Positions 1 through 6,506 of a DNA stretch of 8,805 nt are shown here, piece after piece. The number at the start of each line of letters is the position of its first letter. The first letter of the stretch is position 1. Source of the stretch: Gemmatimonadales bacterium (GTDB lineage Bacteria; Gemmatimonadota; Gemmatimonadetes; Gemmatimonadales; GWC2-71-9). A program made the translations under genes and the position numbers. The notes beneath the pieces were generated by a model. It had not been told where the DNA came from. It searched no databases and worked only from the letters and a program-made list of their open reading frames with translations. The DNA lies in NCBI GenBank assembly GCA_013812695.1, contig JACCSZ010000062.1:1-8805 (forward strand). The letters run 5' to 3'.

Positions 1-1043
1 CGCCGGTCGCTCTGGCAGCGCTCGGCGAACTCGCGGAACAGCCGGAGCGGGTCCGGCGTGCTGATCTCCTTGGCCCCCGCCATCTCCAGCAGCAGCCCTT
101 CGCGGAGCCCGAACGCGCTCACCGTCAGCGTACGGGTCCGGACCCAGTCGAGCAGCTCGGCCGTCACGGCCAGTCCGGCGAGGATGATGTCGGCGCGCTC
201 GGGATTCAAGCCGGGGACCTGCCGCCGCTGCTCGGGGGTGCGGCTGGCCAGCCAGTCGATGAGCTGCTCCACCTCGGCGGCCGTGACGCTCACTCCGTGC
301 ACGGTGTCGCCCGCCGGCAGGCCGCGCCGTGCCTGGACCATGCGGCCGAGGCTGGTGAAGGTACCGCCGGAGCCGATGACCGTGGCCGCGGCCCAGGCGC
401 GGCCCGAGATGCCGCGCTTGAGCCGCTTCTTGACATAGGCGCGAAGCCGCTGGATTTCCTTGTGCGCGGCCCGATCGTCCGGAAGGTGCAGCTCGGTCAG
501 CCGCACCGCGCCGAGCGGCAGCGACACGGTCAGCTCGACCAGCCCGTCCACGGCGCCGATCAGCTCGAGACTGCCGCCACCGATGTCGGCCACGAGAGTC
601 CGCTCGCCAGCCAGGCGGAAGTGGTGGGCCACCGAGCGGTACGACAGCGCCGCCTCGGTCTCGGCGTCGATGATCCGGAGCGGAATGTCCAGCTCCTGGC
701 GCACCCGTCGCACGAACCAGGGTCCGTTTTCGGCCTCGCGCACGGCGGCGGTGGCCACGGCGGCGATGCGCTTCACGCCGCGGCGCTGGCAGACCTCGCG
801 CATGCGGGCCAGCGTCTGGAGCGCGCGCTCGATGGCGGCCTCGTCGAGGCAGCCCGTCCTCGCGAGCCCCGCCGCGAGGCGGGGCTGATCCTTGAGCTCG
901 TCGATGACGTTGAGGCCGGAGGCGGAATCGTACTCGGCGACGAGGAGGCGGACGGAGTTGGAGCCGACGTCGATGGCCGCGAAGCGTTCGCGGGCGGGTG
1001 GGGAGGGGGCGGCGCCGGGTGCGGCGGCGGGGCGGGCGATCAC
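1..1043 (-). CDS. ppx: Exopolyphosphatase, Ppx/GppA family (C-terminus outside window)
   Basis: Predicted to cleave terminal phosphate from polyphosphate (or the pppGpp 5' phosphate, since the family contains both activities). 347 codons are visible and the frame stays open to the window edge, so the gene is partial. Seen: an Ala/Pro-rich N-terminal tail (residues 1-20), the first actin-fold phosphate loop AIDVGSNSVRLL from residue 23, an acidic AETEA stretch at 127-131 where the family's catalytic Glu lies, the second loop DIGGGS at 153-158, GSGGT at 224-228, and the domain-end motif FGLREGLLLE near residue 320. After that comes FREFAERC, which resembles the entry to the HD-like C-terminal domain of long Ppx proteins, so more protein probably follows. 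The start is GTG at 1043, overlapping the phoU stop as GTGA; no other start lies before the first loop. The Shine-Dalgarno is weak (GGGGGC), so translation probably depends on coupling to phoU. Choice between Ppx and GppA is inferred from the phosphate-operon context. Confidence 0.88.
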   Translation of the reverse strand, partial: MIARPAAAPGAAPSPPARERFAAIDVGSNSVRLLVAEYDSASGLNVIDELKDQPRLAAGLARTGCLDEAAIERALQTLARMREVCQRRGVKRIAAVATAAVREAENGPWFVRRVRQELDIPLRIIDAETEAALSYRSVAHHFRLAGERTLVADIGGGSLELIGAVDGLVELTVSLPLGAVRLTELHLPDDRAAHKEIQRLRAYVKKRLKRGISGRAWAAATVIGSGGTFTSLGRMVQARRGLPAGDTVHGVSVTAAEVEQLIDWLASRTPEQRRQVPGLNPERADIILAGLAVTAELLDWVRTRTLTVSAFGLREGLLLEMAGAKEISTPDPLRLFREFAERCQSDR

Positions 1044-1762
1044 GCCCCCGACGCGGCGGGGAATGCTCCGGTCGTGACGCGCGTCTCACCGCCGTCCTCG
1101 GCGTGGTGCTTGATCGACTTACCCTCCACGAGGAAGACCACGTCTTCGCCGATGTTGGTGGCGAGGTCGGCCACGCGCTCGAGGTTCCGGCTCACCAGGA
1201 ACAGCTCCATGCCGGCACCGATCATGTGCGGATCTTCCATCATGTGCGTGAGCAGGATGCGGAACACCGAGCGGTGGAGCGCGTCGACCTTGTCATCGCG
1301 CAAGCAGACCTCGCGGCCGGCGGCCGCGTCGCCGCGGATGAATGCCTCGAGGGCGTCGGATAGCATGTCGCGTGCCAGTCGCGCCATTTCGACGATCTCG
1401 GGTTCCGGCGTGATGGGCCGAGCCTGCGTCAATCGTTCGGCGCTCTGCGCGATGTTTACCGCGTGGTCGCCCACGCGCTCGAGGTCGTTGGCGATCTTGA
1501 GCGCCGAGGTGAGCATCCGGAGGTCGCGGGCCATCGGCTGCTGGAGGGCGAGGAGGTTGATGCACTGCTCCTCGATCTCGACCTCCATGCTGTCGATGAC
1601 GCGGTCGCCGGCGATGACCCGGCGCGCCTTCTCGTCGTCGCGGTCGAGCAGCGCGTCGACCGCGAGCCCGAGGGCCGCCTCCGCCTCGCCCGACATCGTG
1701 AGCAGGCGCACCTTGACGTGGCTCAGCTCGTCGTGAAAGTGGCGATGGACGTCGAGGCTCAT
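1040..1762 (-). CDS. phoU: Phosphate signalling protein PhoU
   Basis: PhoU is a cytoplasmic helical-bundle protein that links the Pst transporter to the Pho histidine kinase and keeps phosphate genes off when phosphate is plentiful. The 240-residue length fits the family. Two tandem three-helix repeats are visible, each with the family's acidic metal-binding helix: NDLERVGDHAVNIA at residues 92-105 and NLERVADLATNIGED at 193-207. The N-terminus (HFHDELSHVKVRLLTM) is also typical. The tail after residue 218 is Gly/Ala-rich and poorly conserved in appearance. The ATG overlaps the pstB2 stop (ATGA, 1759-1762) and has GGGAG six bases upstream, lying inside the end of pstB2. Its own stop overlaps the GTG of ppx. 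No PhoR/PhoB-type genes are present here, so its signalling partner is elsewhere in the genome. Confidence 0.97.
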   Translation of the reverse strand: MSLDVHRHFHDELSHVKVRLLTMSGEAEAALGLAVDALLDRDDEKARRVIAGDRVIDSMEVEIEEQCINLLALQQPMARDLRMLTSALKIANDLERVGDHAVNIAQSAERLTQARPITPEPEIVEMARLARDMLSDALEAFIRGDAAAGREVCLRDDKVDALHRSVFRILLTHMMEDPHMIGAGMELFLVSRNLERVADLATNIGEDVVFLVEGKSIKHHAEDGGETRVTTGAFPAASGA

Positions 1763-2613
1763 CCGAATCTCCCGGTGATATAGGCCTCCGTGCGCTCGTG
1801 CTTCGGCTTGGTGAAGATCCGCTCGGTTTCGTCGAACTCGATGAGCTCGCCACGGTCGAAGAACCCGGTGTAGTCCGAGACCCGCGCCGCCTGCTGCATG
1901 TTATGCGTGACGATGACGATCGTGTAGTCCTTCTTGAGCTCGAACATCAGCTCCTCGACGCGCTGGGTGGCGATCGGGTCGAGCGCGGAGCACGGCTCGT
2001 CCATCAGCAGCACCTCGGGCTGGTTGCCGAGCGCGCGCGCGATGCAAAGACGCTGCTGCTGCCCGCCCGAGAGCCCGGTGCCCGATTCCTCGAGCCGGTC
2101 CTTCACCTCGTCCCACAACGCCGCCTGCCGGAGGCAGCGCTCGACCAGGTCCGGGAGGTCGCGCCGGGTCACGAGGCGGTTGAGCGTGGGGCCGTACGCC
2201 ACGTTGTCGAAGATCTTCTTGGGGAACGGATTGGGCCGCTGGAACACCATGCCCACCCGCTGCCGGAGCGCCACCAGGTCGGTGCTCGGCGCGAAGACCG
2301 AGGTGCCTTCGACCAGAATGTCGCCGCGGTGCTTGACGCCCGGGATCAGGTCGTTGAGCCGATTGATCGAGCGGAGGAATGTGGACTTGCCGCATCCCGA
2401 CGGCCCGATGATCGCGGTGACCGCCTTCCGCTCGATGCTGAAACTCAGGTTCTTGAGCACTTCCCGTTTGCCGTACGCGAAGCCGAAGTCGCGGACGTCG
2501 ATGGCCGGGGCGCCGCGCTGTGTCGGCGCGGGCACGGGCGCGCGCGGGGTGAGGGTGGCCCGAGGCGTCGGGACGAAACCCTGCTGCGCGCGCGGGGTGG
2601 CGGTGGTCGTCAT
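1759..2613 (-). CDS. pstB: Phosphate ABC transporter ATPase PstB (second copy)
   Basis: Cytoplasmic ATPase subunit that powers PstCA. The 284-residue protein has a Thr/Pro/Ala-rich N-terminal tail (about residues 1-36), then Walker A GPSGCGKST (70-78), the Q-loop in MVFQRPNPFP (Q125), signature LSGGQQQR (181-188), Walker B VLLMDEP (201-207), the D-loop region SALDP, H-loop His237 in VTHN, and the PstB hallmark C-terminus YITGRFG. All catalytic motifs are intact. MVFQRPNPFP matches the usual PstB form more closely than the neighbouring paralog does. The frame is open upstream to 2898, but that extension reads the pstB1 gene out of frame and is rejected. The ATG at 2613 overlaps the pstB1 stop (ATGA) and has GGGAGG five bases before it. 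Its stop overlaps the phoU start. Confidence 0.96.
   Translation of the reverse strand: MTTTATPRAQQGFVPTPRATLTPRAPVPAPTQRGAPAIDVRDFGFAYGKREVLKNLSFSIERKAVTAIIGPSGCGKSTFLRSINRLNDLIPGVKHRGDILVEGTSVFAPSTDLVALRQRVGMVFQRPNPFPKKIFDNVAYGPTLNRLVTRRDLPDLVERCLRQAALWDEVKDRLEESGTGLSGGQQQRLCIARALGNQPEVLLMDEPCSALDPIATQRVEELMFELKKDYTIVIVTHNMQQAARVSDYTGFFDRGELIEFDETERIFTKPKHERTEAYITGRFG
1769..1773 (-). promoter_or_regulatory. Ribosome-binding site of phoU, inside pstB2
   Basis: GGGAG on the minus strand, six bases before the phoU ATG at 1762. As at the pstB1/pstB2 junction, it is written in the Gly-Arg codons of the terminal TGRFG. Confidence 0.75.
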
Positions 2614-3437
2614 CCAAACCTCCCGGTGATGTAGGCCTCGGTCTGCTCGTTTCGCGGCGCGGTGAAGATCTGCCGGGTCGGGCCCGACTCGACCATGGTG
2701 CCCAGGTAGAAGAACGCGGTGGTATCCGACACCCGGGCCGCCTGCTGCATGTTGTGGGTCACGATGATGATCGTGAACTCCCGCTTGAGCTCGAACAGGA
2801 GCTCCTCGATACGCTGGGTGCCCTGCGGGTCGAGCGAGGCGGTCGGCTCGTCCAAGAGTACGACGTCGGGGGACGGAGCGATCGTCCGCGCGATGCACAG
2901 CCGCTGCTGCTGCCCGCCCGAGAGCGCCATGGCGCTCGCGCGGAGCCGGTCCTTCACCTCGTCCCAGAGCGCCGCCTGCCGGAGCGAGCGCTCGACGGTG
3001 TCGTCGAGCTCGCGCTTCGCCAGCCGGCCCTCCACCCGCAGTCCGGCGGCCACGTTGTCGTACACGGACATCGTCGGAAACGGCGTCGGCCGCTGAAAGA
3101 CCATGCCGATCCGCCGGCGGAGCTGCATGGCGTTCACCCGGGGCGCATAGATGTCCTCGCCGTCGAGCAGCACCCGGCCGGTGATCCAGCCGTGCTCGCT
3201 CAGTTCGTGCATCCGGTTGAGCGCGCGGAGAAAGGTCGACTTGCCGCAGCCCGACGGCCCGATCAGCGCGTGGACCCGATTGCCGGGAAAGGCGAGCGAG
3301 ACGCCCTTCACGGCGGTGAACTTCCCGTACATCGCGGTGAGCTTGTCGGTCTCGACGCGGACCCGCGTCGGCGTGCCCGCCGCCGGCGCGGGCGGGGGTA
3401 CGCTAGGGGCCGCCGTCCGGAGAGCGGGCTCACCCAT
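2610..3437 (-). CDS. pstB: Phosphate ABC transporter ATPase PstB (first copy)
   Basis: ATPase subunit of the Pst importer, 275 residues. Visible motifs: a Pro/Ala-rich tail (1-24), Walker A GPSGCGKST (60-68), Q-loop Gln115 in MVFQRPTPFP, signature LSGGQQQR (172-179), Walker B VVLLDEP (192-198) followed by TASLDP, H-loop His228, and C-terminal YITGRFG. Nothing catalytic is missing. It is a clear paralog of the next gene, with shared blocks such as RQAALWDEVKDRL and THNMQQAARVSD, but it differs in the Q-loop (RPTPFP rather than RPNPFP), the D-loop (TASLDP rather than CSALDP) and across the helical subdomain. The ATG lies inside the end of pstA (8-base overlap, 3430-3437) and has only a poor Shine-Dalgarno, so it probably relies on ribosomes finishing pstA. 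Its stop overlaps the start of the second pstB. Confidence 0.96.
   Translation of the reverse strand: MGEPALRTAAPSVPPPAPAAGTPTRVRVETDKLTAMYGKFTAVKGVSLAFPGNRVHALIGPSGCGKSTFLRALNRMHELSEHGWITGRVLLDGEDIYAPRVNAMQLRRRIGMVFQRPTPFPTMSVYDNVAAGLRVEGRLAKRELDDTVERSLRQAALWDEVKDRLRASAMALSGGQQQRLCIARTIAPSPDVVLLDEPTASLDPQGTQRIEELLFELKREFTIIIVTHNMQQAARVSDTTAFFYLGTMVESGPTRQIFTAPRNEQTEAYITGRFG
2619..2624 (-). promoter_or_regulatory. Ribosome-binding site of pstB2, inside pstB1
   Basis: GGGAGG on the minus strand, five bases before the pstB2 ATG at 2613. It is formed by the Gly and Arg codons of the TGRFG C-terminus of pstB1. It supports the start at 2613 rather than the longer frame. Confidence 0.75.
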
Positions 3438-4275
3438 TGAGGTCGAATCCCCGGCGAATCGCCAGCCGTGCGCCGATGCTCAACACGAACACCACGAGGA
3501 TCAGGACCAGCGCGGCCGCCCAGGCGTTCTGATGCCACTCCTCGTACGGGCCGGTCGCATAGGTGAACACGGTCAGCGGGAGCGCGGCCATCGGCTGGTT
3601 GAGGTTGTAGCTCAGGTACTGGCTGCCCAGCGCGGTGAAGAGCAGCGGGGCCGTTTCCCCGGCGATGCGCGCGACGGCCAGCAGGCTCCCGGTGACGATT
3701 CCCGGCAGCGTGGTCCGCACCACGATGCCGAGGCTGGTACGCCAGCGCGGATAGCCCAGCGCGAGCGCGGCTTCGCGAAGCGAGTTGGGAACGAGCTTGA
3801 TCAGCTCCTCGGTGGTGCGGAGCACCATGGGGATCATCAGCATCGCGAGTGCCGCGCTCCCGGCGAGCGCCGAGAAGTGCTTCTGCGTCGCCACGATCCA
3901 GGTCCAGGCGAAGACGCCGACCACGATCGACGGCGTGCCGTTGAGCACGTCCGCCACGAACCGCGTCACCCAGGTCAGCCGGCTGGTCGGATACTCGGCG
4001 CAGTAGATCCCCGCGGCGATCCCGACGGGCAGCCCGATCAGGCAGGCCATTCCGACGATCATCAACGTGCCGGCGATGGCGTGCACCACGCCCCCGCCGG
4101 TCTCGCCGGCCGGCGCCGGCGTCTGGGTGAAGAAGGCGAAGGACAGGCTTCCGGCGCCCTTCACCACCAGGTTGAGCAGGATGAAGATGAGCGGCAGCAG
4201 CGCCGCAACGACGGCGCCCATCATCAGCCCGACCATCAGGTTGCTGAATGCCCGCCGGAGCGTGCGGCGATTCAC
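3430..4275 (-). CDS. pstA: Phosphate ABC transporter permease PstA
   Basis: Inner-membrane permease that pairs with PstC to form the phosphate channel. The 281-residue length is close to the family norm. Membrane segments can be read at about residues 15-38, 65-92, 106-128, 138-153, 192-218 and 250-272. The cytoplasmic EAA loop that docks on PstB is REAALALGYPRWRTSLGIVV (168-187), followed by the family's IAGETAPLLFTA (204-215). The short N-terminal cytoplasmic arm is basic. The start is GTG at 4275, overlapping the pstC stop as GTGA; the next in-frame Met is at residue 14, inside the first membrane segment, which supports the GTG. A GGGAG lies nine bases upstream. The 3' end overlaps pstB1 by eight bases. 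Confidence 0.96.
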   Translation of the reverse strand: MNRRTLRRAFSNLMVGLMMGAVVAALLPLIFILLNLVVKGAGSLSFAFFTQTPAPAGETGGGVVHAIAGTLMIVGMACLIGLPVGIAAGIYCAEYPTSRLTWVTRFVADVLNGTPSIVVGVFAWTWIVATQKHFSALAGSAALAMLMIPMVLRTTEELIKLVPNSLREAALALGYPRWRTSLGIVVRTTLPGIVTGSLLAVARIAGETAPLLFTALGSQYLSYNLNQPMAALPLTVFTYATGPYEEWHQNAWAAALVLILVVFVLSIGARLAIRRGFDLNG

Positions 4276-5264
4276 AGCGCCTTGCTCCCGATGCCCGAGC
4301 CGCGTGCCACCCGCCAGATGAGGAGCCGAGCCCCCGCGTTCACGACCACCGTCACCACGAACAGGACGAAGGCGACGTACGCGAGCGCCGACAGGTGCAT
4401 ATCGCCCACCGCCTCGGAGAACTCGTTCGCGATCGCCGCGGCCATGGTGTAGCCCGGCGCGAAGAGCGACGCGGCGATCTCGTGCCGGTTTCCGATGAGC
4501 ATCGTGACCGCCATCGTCTCGCCGAGCGCGCGGCCCAAGCCGAGAATCACGGCGCCGATGATTCCCGAGCGGGCGTACGGGACCACCGTCGTGATCACCG
4601 CTTCCCAGCGCGTGGCCCCGAGCGCCAGCGACGCTTCGCGCTGCGTGTTCGGGACCGCCATCAGCACCTCGCGCGACACCGACATGACGTACGGCATGAC
4701 CATGATCGAGAGGATGATCCCGGCCGCGAGCATCGACGGGCCGTAGATCGCGCCCTGGAACAGGGGCAGGAAGCCGAACACGTCCCGGAGCAGCGGGAAC
4801 ACGCTCTTCCGGAGGATCGGGATGAGGACGAAAATGCCCCAGAGCCCGTAGACCACGCTCGGAATGGCGGCAAGGAGGCTGAGGAGAAAGGCCACTGGCT
4901 GTCGAATGGCCTTCGGGGCGAACTCGGTGAGGTAGATCGCGACGCCGAGGGACAGCGGCACCGCGATGACGAGCGCGACCAACGACGAAATAAGCGTCCC
5001 GAAGATCAGCGGGAAGGCGCCAAACTCCTCCGTGACCGGATCCCAGGTACTGGTGGTGACGAAATCGAAGCCGAATTTGCCGATGGCCAGCCGCGCACCG
5101 CTCCAGAGCTCGTAGACCAGAAAGCAGAGCAGGAGGGGGATGGCGAGGGCCGCCAGCGTCAGCAGACCCTTGAAGATCTGATCGCTGTAACTGCCACGCT
5201 CGAGTGACGGCTTGGCCGGGGCGGCTGCGTCGGGCGTGAGCTCGCGCTCGGAGAGGGCGGTCAT
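4272..5264 (-). CDS. pstC: Phosphate ABC transporter permease PstC
   Basis: Inner-membrane permease partner of PstA, 330 residues, close to the usual length. Membrane segments are visible at about residues 30-53, 85-111, 123-150, 174-196, 233-257 and 291-315. The first periplasmic loop carries TSTWDPVTEEFGAFPLIFGT, a stretch typical of PstC. The EAA loop for the ATPase is REASLALGATRWEAVITTVVP (209-229), and GRALGETMAV (244-253) is the conserved channel motif. The N-terminal 28 residues are soluble and Ala/Pro-containing. The ATG at 5264 is the only candidate start before the first membrane segment. No strong Shine-Dalgarno lies at normal spacing (the nearest purine-rich run, GGGG, is about 12 bases away), unlike both pstS genes, which may set lower expression. 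It follows pstS2 by 56 bases and overlaps pstA by four. Confidence 0.96.
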   Translation of the reverse strand: MTALSERELTPDAAAPAKPSLERGSYSDQIFKGLLTLAALAIPLLLCFLVYELWSGARLAIGKFGFDFVTTSTWDPVTEEFGAFPLIFGTLISSLVALVIAVPLSLGVAIYLTEFAPKAIRQPVAFLLSLLAAIPSVVYGLWGIFVLIPILRKSVFPLLRDVFGFLPLFQGAIYGPSMLAAGIILSIMVMPYVMSVSREVLMAVPNTQREASLALGATRWEAVITTVVPYARSGIIGAVILGLGRALGETMAVTMLIGNRHEIAASLFAPGYTMAAAIANEFSEAVGDMHLSALAYVAFVLFVVTVVVNAGARLLIWRVARGSGIGSKAL

Positions 5265-5292
5265 GCCGGGAGTCTACCCCGCCCCTTCCGGA

Positions 5293-5318
5293 GGTCCGTC
5301 ACGTGATTGTAACGGACC
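5293..5318 (-). other. Hairpin just after the pstS2 stop codon
   Basis: On the transcribed strand GGTCCGTTAC and GTGACGGACC form a 10-base-pair stem (one G-U pair) around a six-base loop AATCAC, beginning two bases after the pstS2 stop. There is no U-run after it, so it does not look like an intrinsic terminator. The G-U wobble pairs only in the minus-strand RNA; the plus-strand RNA would have an A-C mismatch there, consistent with an RNA role in the operon transcript. A likely role is protecting the pstS2 message 3' end or limiting read-through into pstCAB. This is inference from position and pairing only. Confidence 0.55.
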
Positions 5319-5320
5319 GG

Positions 5321-6397
5321 TCACGACACGCCCAGACGCCGTCGAATCAACTCGATCACCGGCACGGGCAATGGCGCGTATTGGAGGTCGGCGGCCATCC
5401 GCTGGGCCGCGGGCTTGAGCATCCAGGCCAGGAAGGCTCGGATCGCCTGGTTCTTCGGCGACTGGGGTTCCCGGGTGTGGATCAGCAGCCAGGTAAAGGA
5501 AGAGATCGGATAGGCCTCGGCGCCGGGCGCATTGGTGATGGACACCCGGAAATCGGAGTCGGGCGAGAAGCTCGTGCCCTCGGCGGCGGCGCTGACGGTC
5601 TTGAGCGTCGGTGTGACGAACTGCCCCCCCGGGTTCCGGATCTCGGCCGCGGGCAGGCCGTTGGACAGGGCGTAGATCAGCTCGACGTAGCCGATGGCGC
5701 CCTCCGACTGCTTGACCTGCTGCGTGACCCCCTCGTTGCCCTTGCCGCCGAGGCCGATCGGCCACTCCACGGAAGTGGCGTGGCCCACCTTGGTCTTCCA
5801 GTCGGGCGAGGCTTTGGCGAGGAAATCGGTGAAAATGTAGGTCGTCCCCGACCCATCCGAGCGGTGCACCACCAGGATGTCCTGCGCCGGAAGTGCGACG
5901 CCCGGATTGAGCGCCGCCAGCCGCCGGTCGTTCCACCGGGCGATGCGGCCGAGGAAGATGTCCGCCAGGGCCGGTCCGTCGAATCGGAGCGGCTTGGCGC
6001 CTAGCGAGGGGAGGTTGTAGGTGGCGACCACCGCGCCGAGCACGGTCGGGACGTGCAGCACGTTTCCCTGGACGGCCGCGATCTGTTCGTCGGTCATCGG
6101 GCCGTCGGTGGCGCCGAAGTCGACGGTGCCCTCGGTGAACTGGCGGATGCCGCCGCCCGAGCCGATCGACTGGTAGTTGATCTGAACGCCCGTCGTCCGG
6201 TTGTACGCATCGAACCACTTCGAATAAATCGGGTTCGGGAAAGTGGCGCCGGCCCCGGTGAGCGAGGCGCCCGCACCGGCTGCGCCCGGGGCGCCCGCGG
6301 CCTGCTCAGCGGCGGGGGCCGGCGCCCGGCCACCGTCGCAACCGAGCACCGCGAGGAGAGACAACGAGGCGAGTGCGAGGGGAAGCCGGCCTACCAT
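5321..6397 (-). CDS. pstS: Phosphate-binding protein PstS (second copy, lipoprotein)
   Basis: Periplasmic phosphate receptor of the Pst importer, here membrane-anchored. With the start at 6397 it has 358 residues. The N-terminus is a lipoprotein signal: MVGR, a hydrophobic core, then VLGC with Cys20 as the lipidated residue. A Gly/Ala/Pro-rich linker (21-45) leads to the PstS fold. Ligand positions aligned to E. coli PstS are present: Thr52, Phe53, Ser80, Asp98, and Arg179, Ser183, Gly184 and Thr185 in HRSDGSGTT. Asp21 follows the lipid Cys; in enterobacteria Asp at +2 retains lipoproteins in the inner membrane. The frame is open to an ATG at 6466, but that adds a non-signal N-terminus and overlaps the hairpin. 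The ATG at 6397 has GGAG seven bases upstream and puts the signal at the N-terminus. The fold is closely related to the upstream PstS. Confidence 0.96.
   Translation of the reverse strand: MVGRLPLALASLSLLAVLGCDGGRAPAPAAEQAAGAPGAAGAGASLTGAGATFPNPIYSKWFDAYNRTTGVQINYQSIGSGGGIRQFTEGTVDFGATDGPMTDEQIAAVQGNVLHVPTVLGAVVATYNLPSLGAKPLRFDGPALADIFLGRIARWNDRRLAALNPGVALPAQDILVVHRSDGSGTTYIFTDFLAKASPDWKTKVGHATSVEWPIGLGGKGNEGVTQQVKQSEGAIGYVELIYALSNGLPAAEIRNPGGQFVTPTLKTVSAAAEGTSFSPDSDFRVSITNAPGAEAYPISSFTWLLIHTREPQSPKNQAIRAFLAWMLKPAAQRMAADLQYAPLPVPVIELIRRRLGVS
6095..6184 (-). repeat. 90-base near-identical tract, copy in pstS2
   Basis: Matches 7311-7400 in pstS1 at 89 of 90 bases; the one difference is 6122 versus 7338, a silent Val codon change. 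It encodes residues 72-101 of PstS2, including ligand residues Ser80 and Asp98. Identity falls off sharply on both sides. Confidence 0.85.
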
Positions 6398-6404
6398 AGG
6401 TGAA

Positions 6405-6408
6405 CTCC
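6405..6408 (-). promoter_or_regulatory. Ribosome-binding site of pstS2
   Basis: GGAG on the minus strand, seven bases before the ATG at 6397. It decides the lipoprotein start over the longer frame beginning at 6466. Confidence 0.7.
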
Positions 6409-6446
6409 AGGCGTCGGGTTGGCAAAAGTTACGGCGTGGCCGGGGG

Positions 6447-6487
6447 AAAAGGGAGGCGGCCGGCATCGAGGGATGCCGGCCGCCCCC
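6447..6487 (-). terminator. Strong GC hairpin with U-run between pstS1 and pstS2
   Basis: In the operon RNA, GGCGGCCGGCATC (6484-6472) pairs perfectly with GATGCCGGCCGCC (6467-6455) around the loop CCTC. A G-U pair and two more G-C pairs extend the stem to 16 base pairs. After one C come four U residues (6450-6447), then more C. It starts 19 bases after the pstS1 stop. The shape is that of an intrinsic terminator with a short U-run, so partial termination or attenuation is likely, with some read-through to pstS2-pstCAB. It could equally act as a 3' stabiliser that leaves extra porin-pstS1 message. The two roles cannot be separated from sequence. Confidence 0.7.
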
Positions 6488-6506
6488 TTCAGTCGCGGGC
6501 GGGCGC

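Noticed and set aside
297..1736. Long plus-strand open frame (479 codons) opposite ppx and phoU
   Set aside because: It lies antisense to two well-recognised genes. Its translation is low-complexity Arg/Ser/Ala-rich with no family motif, as expected for a shadow frame in GC-rich DNA. The long plus-strand frames opposite pstB, pstA and pstC (for example 3151-4452 and 4248-5207) were dismissed for the same reason.
2614..2898. N-terminal extension of pstB2 by 95 codons
   Set aside because: It reads through the pstB1 coding region in another frame and gives His/Arg-rich nonsense. The ATG at 2613 has a good ribosome-binding site and an ATGA overlap.
5296..5325. Pho-box-like direct repeats: CCGTCAC, TTGTAAC and CGGTCAC spaced 11 bases apart on the plus strand
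   Set aside because: The 11-base spacing matches PhoB sites, but the units match the CTGTCAT consensus only in part, the spacers are not AT-rich, the orientation is opposite to the operon, and two units are the arms of the hairpin at 5293-5318. A binding assay or a motif scan of the whole genome would be needed to revive it.
6398..6466. Longer pstS2 start at 6466
   Set aside because: It would put 23 Pro/Arg-rich residues before the lipoprotein signal and place the start within the terminator-like hairpin. The ATG at 6397 has GGAG at proper spacing.
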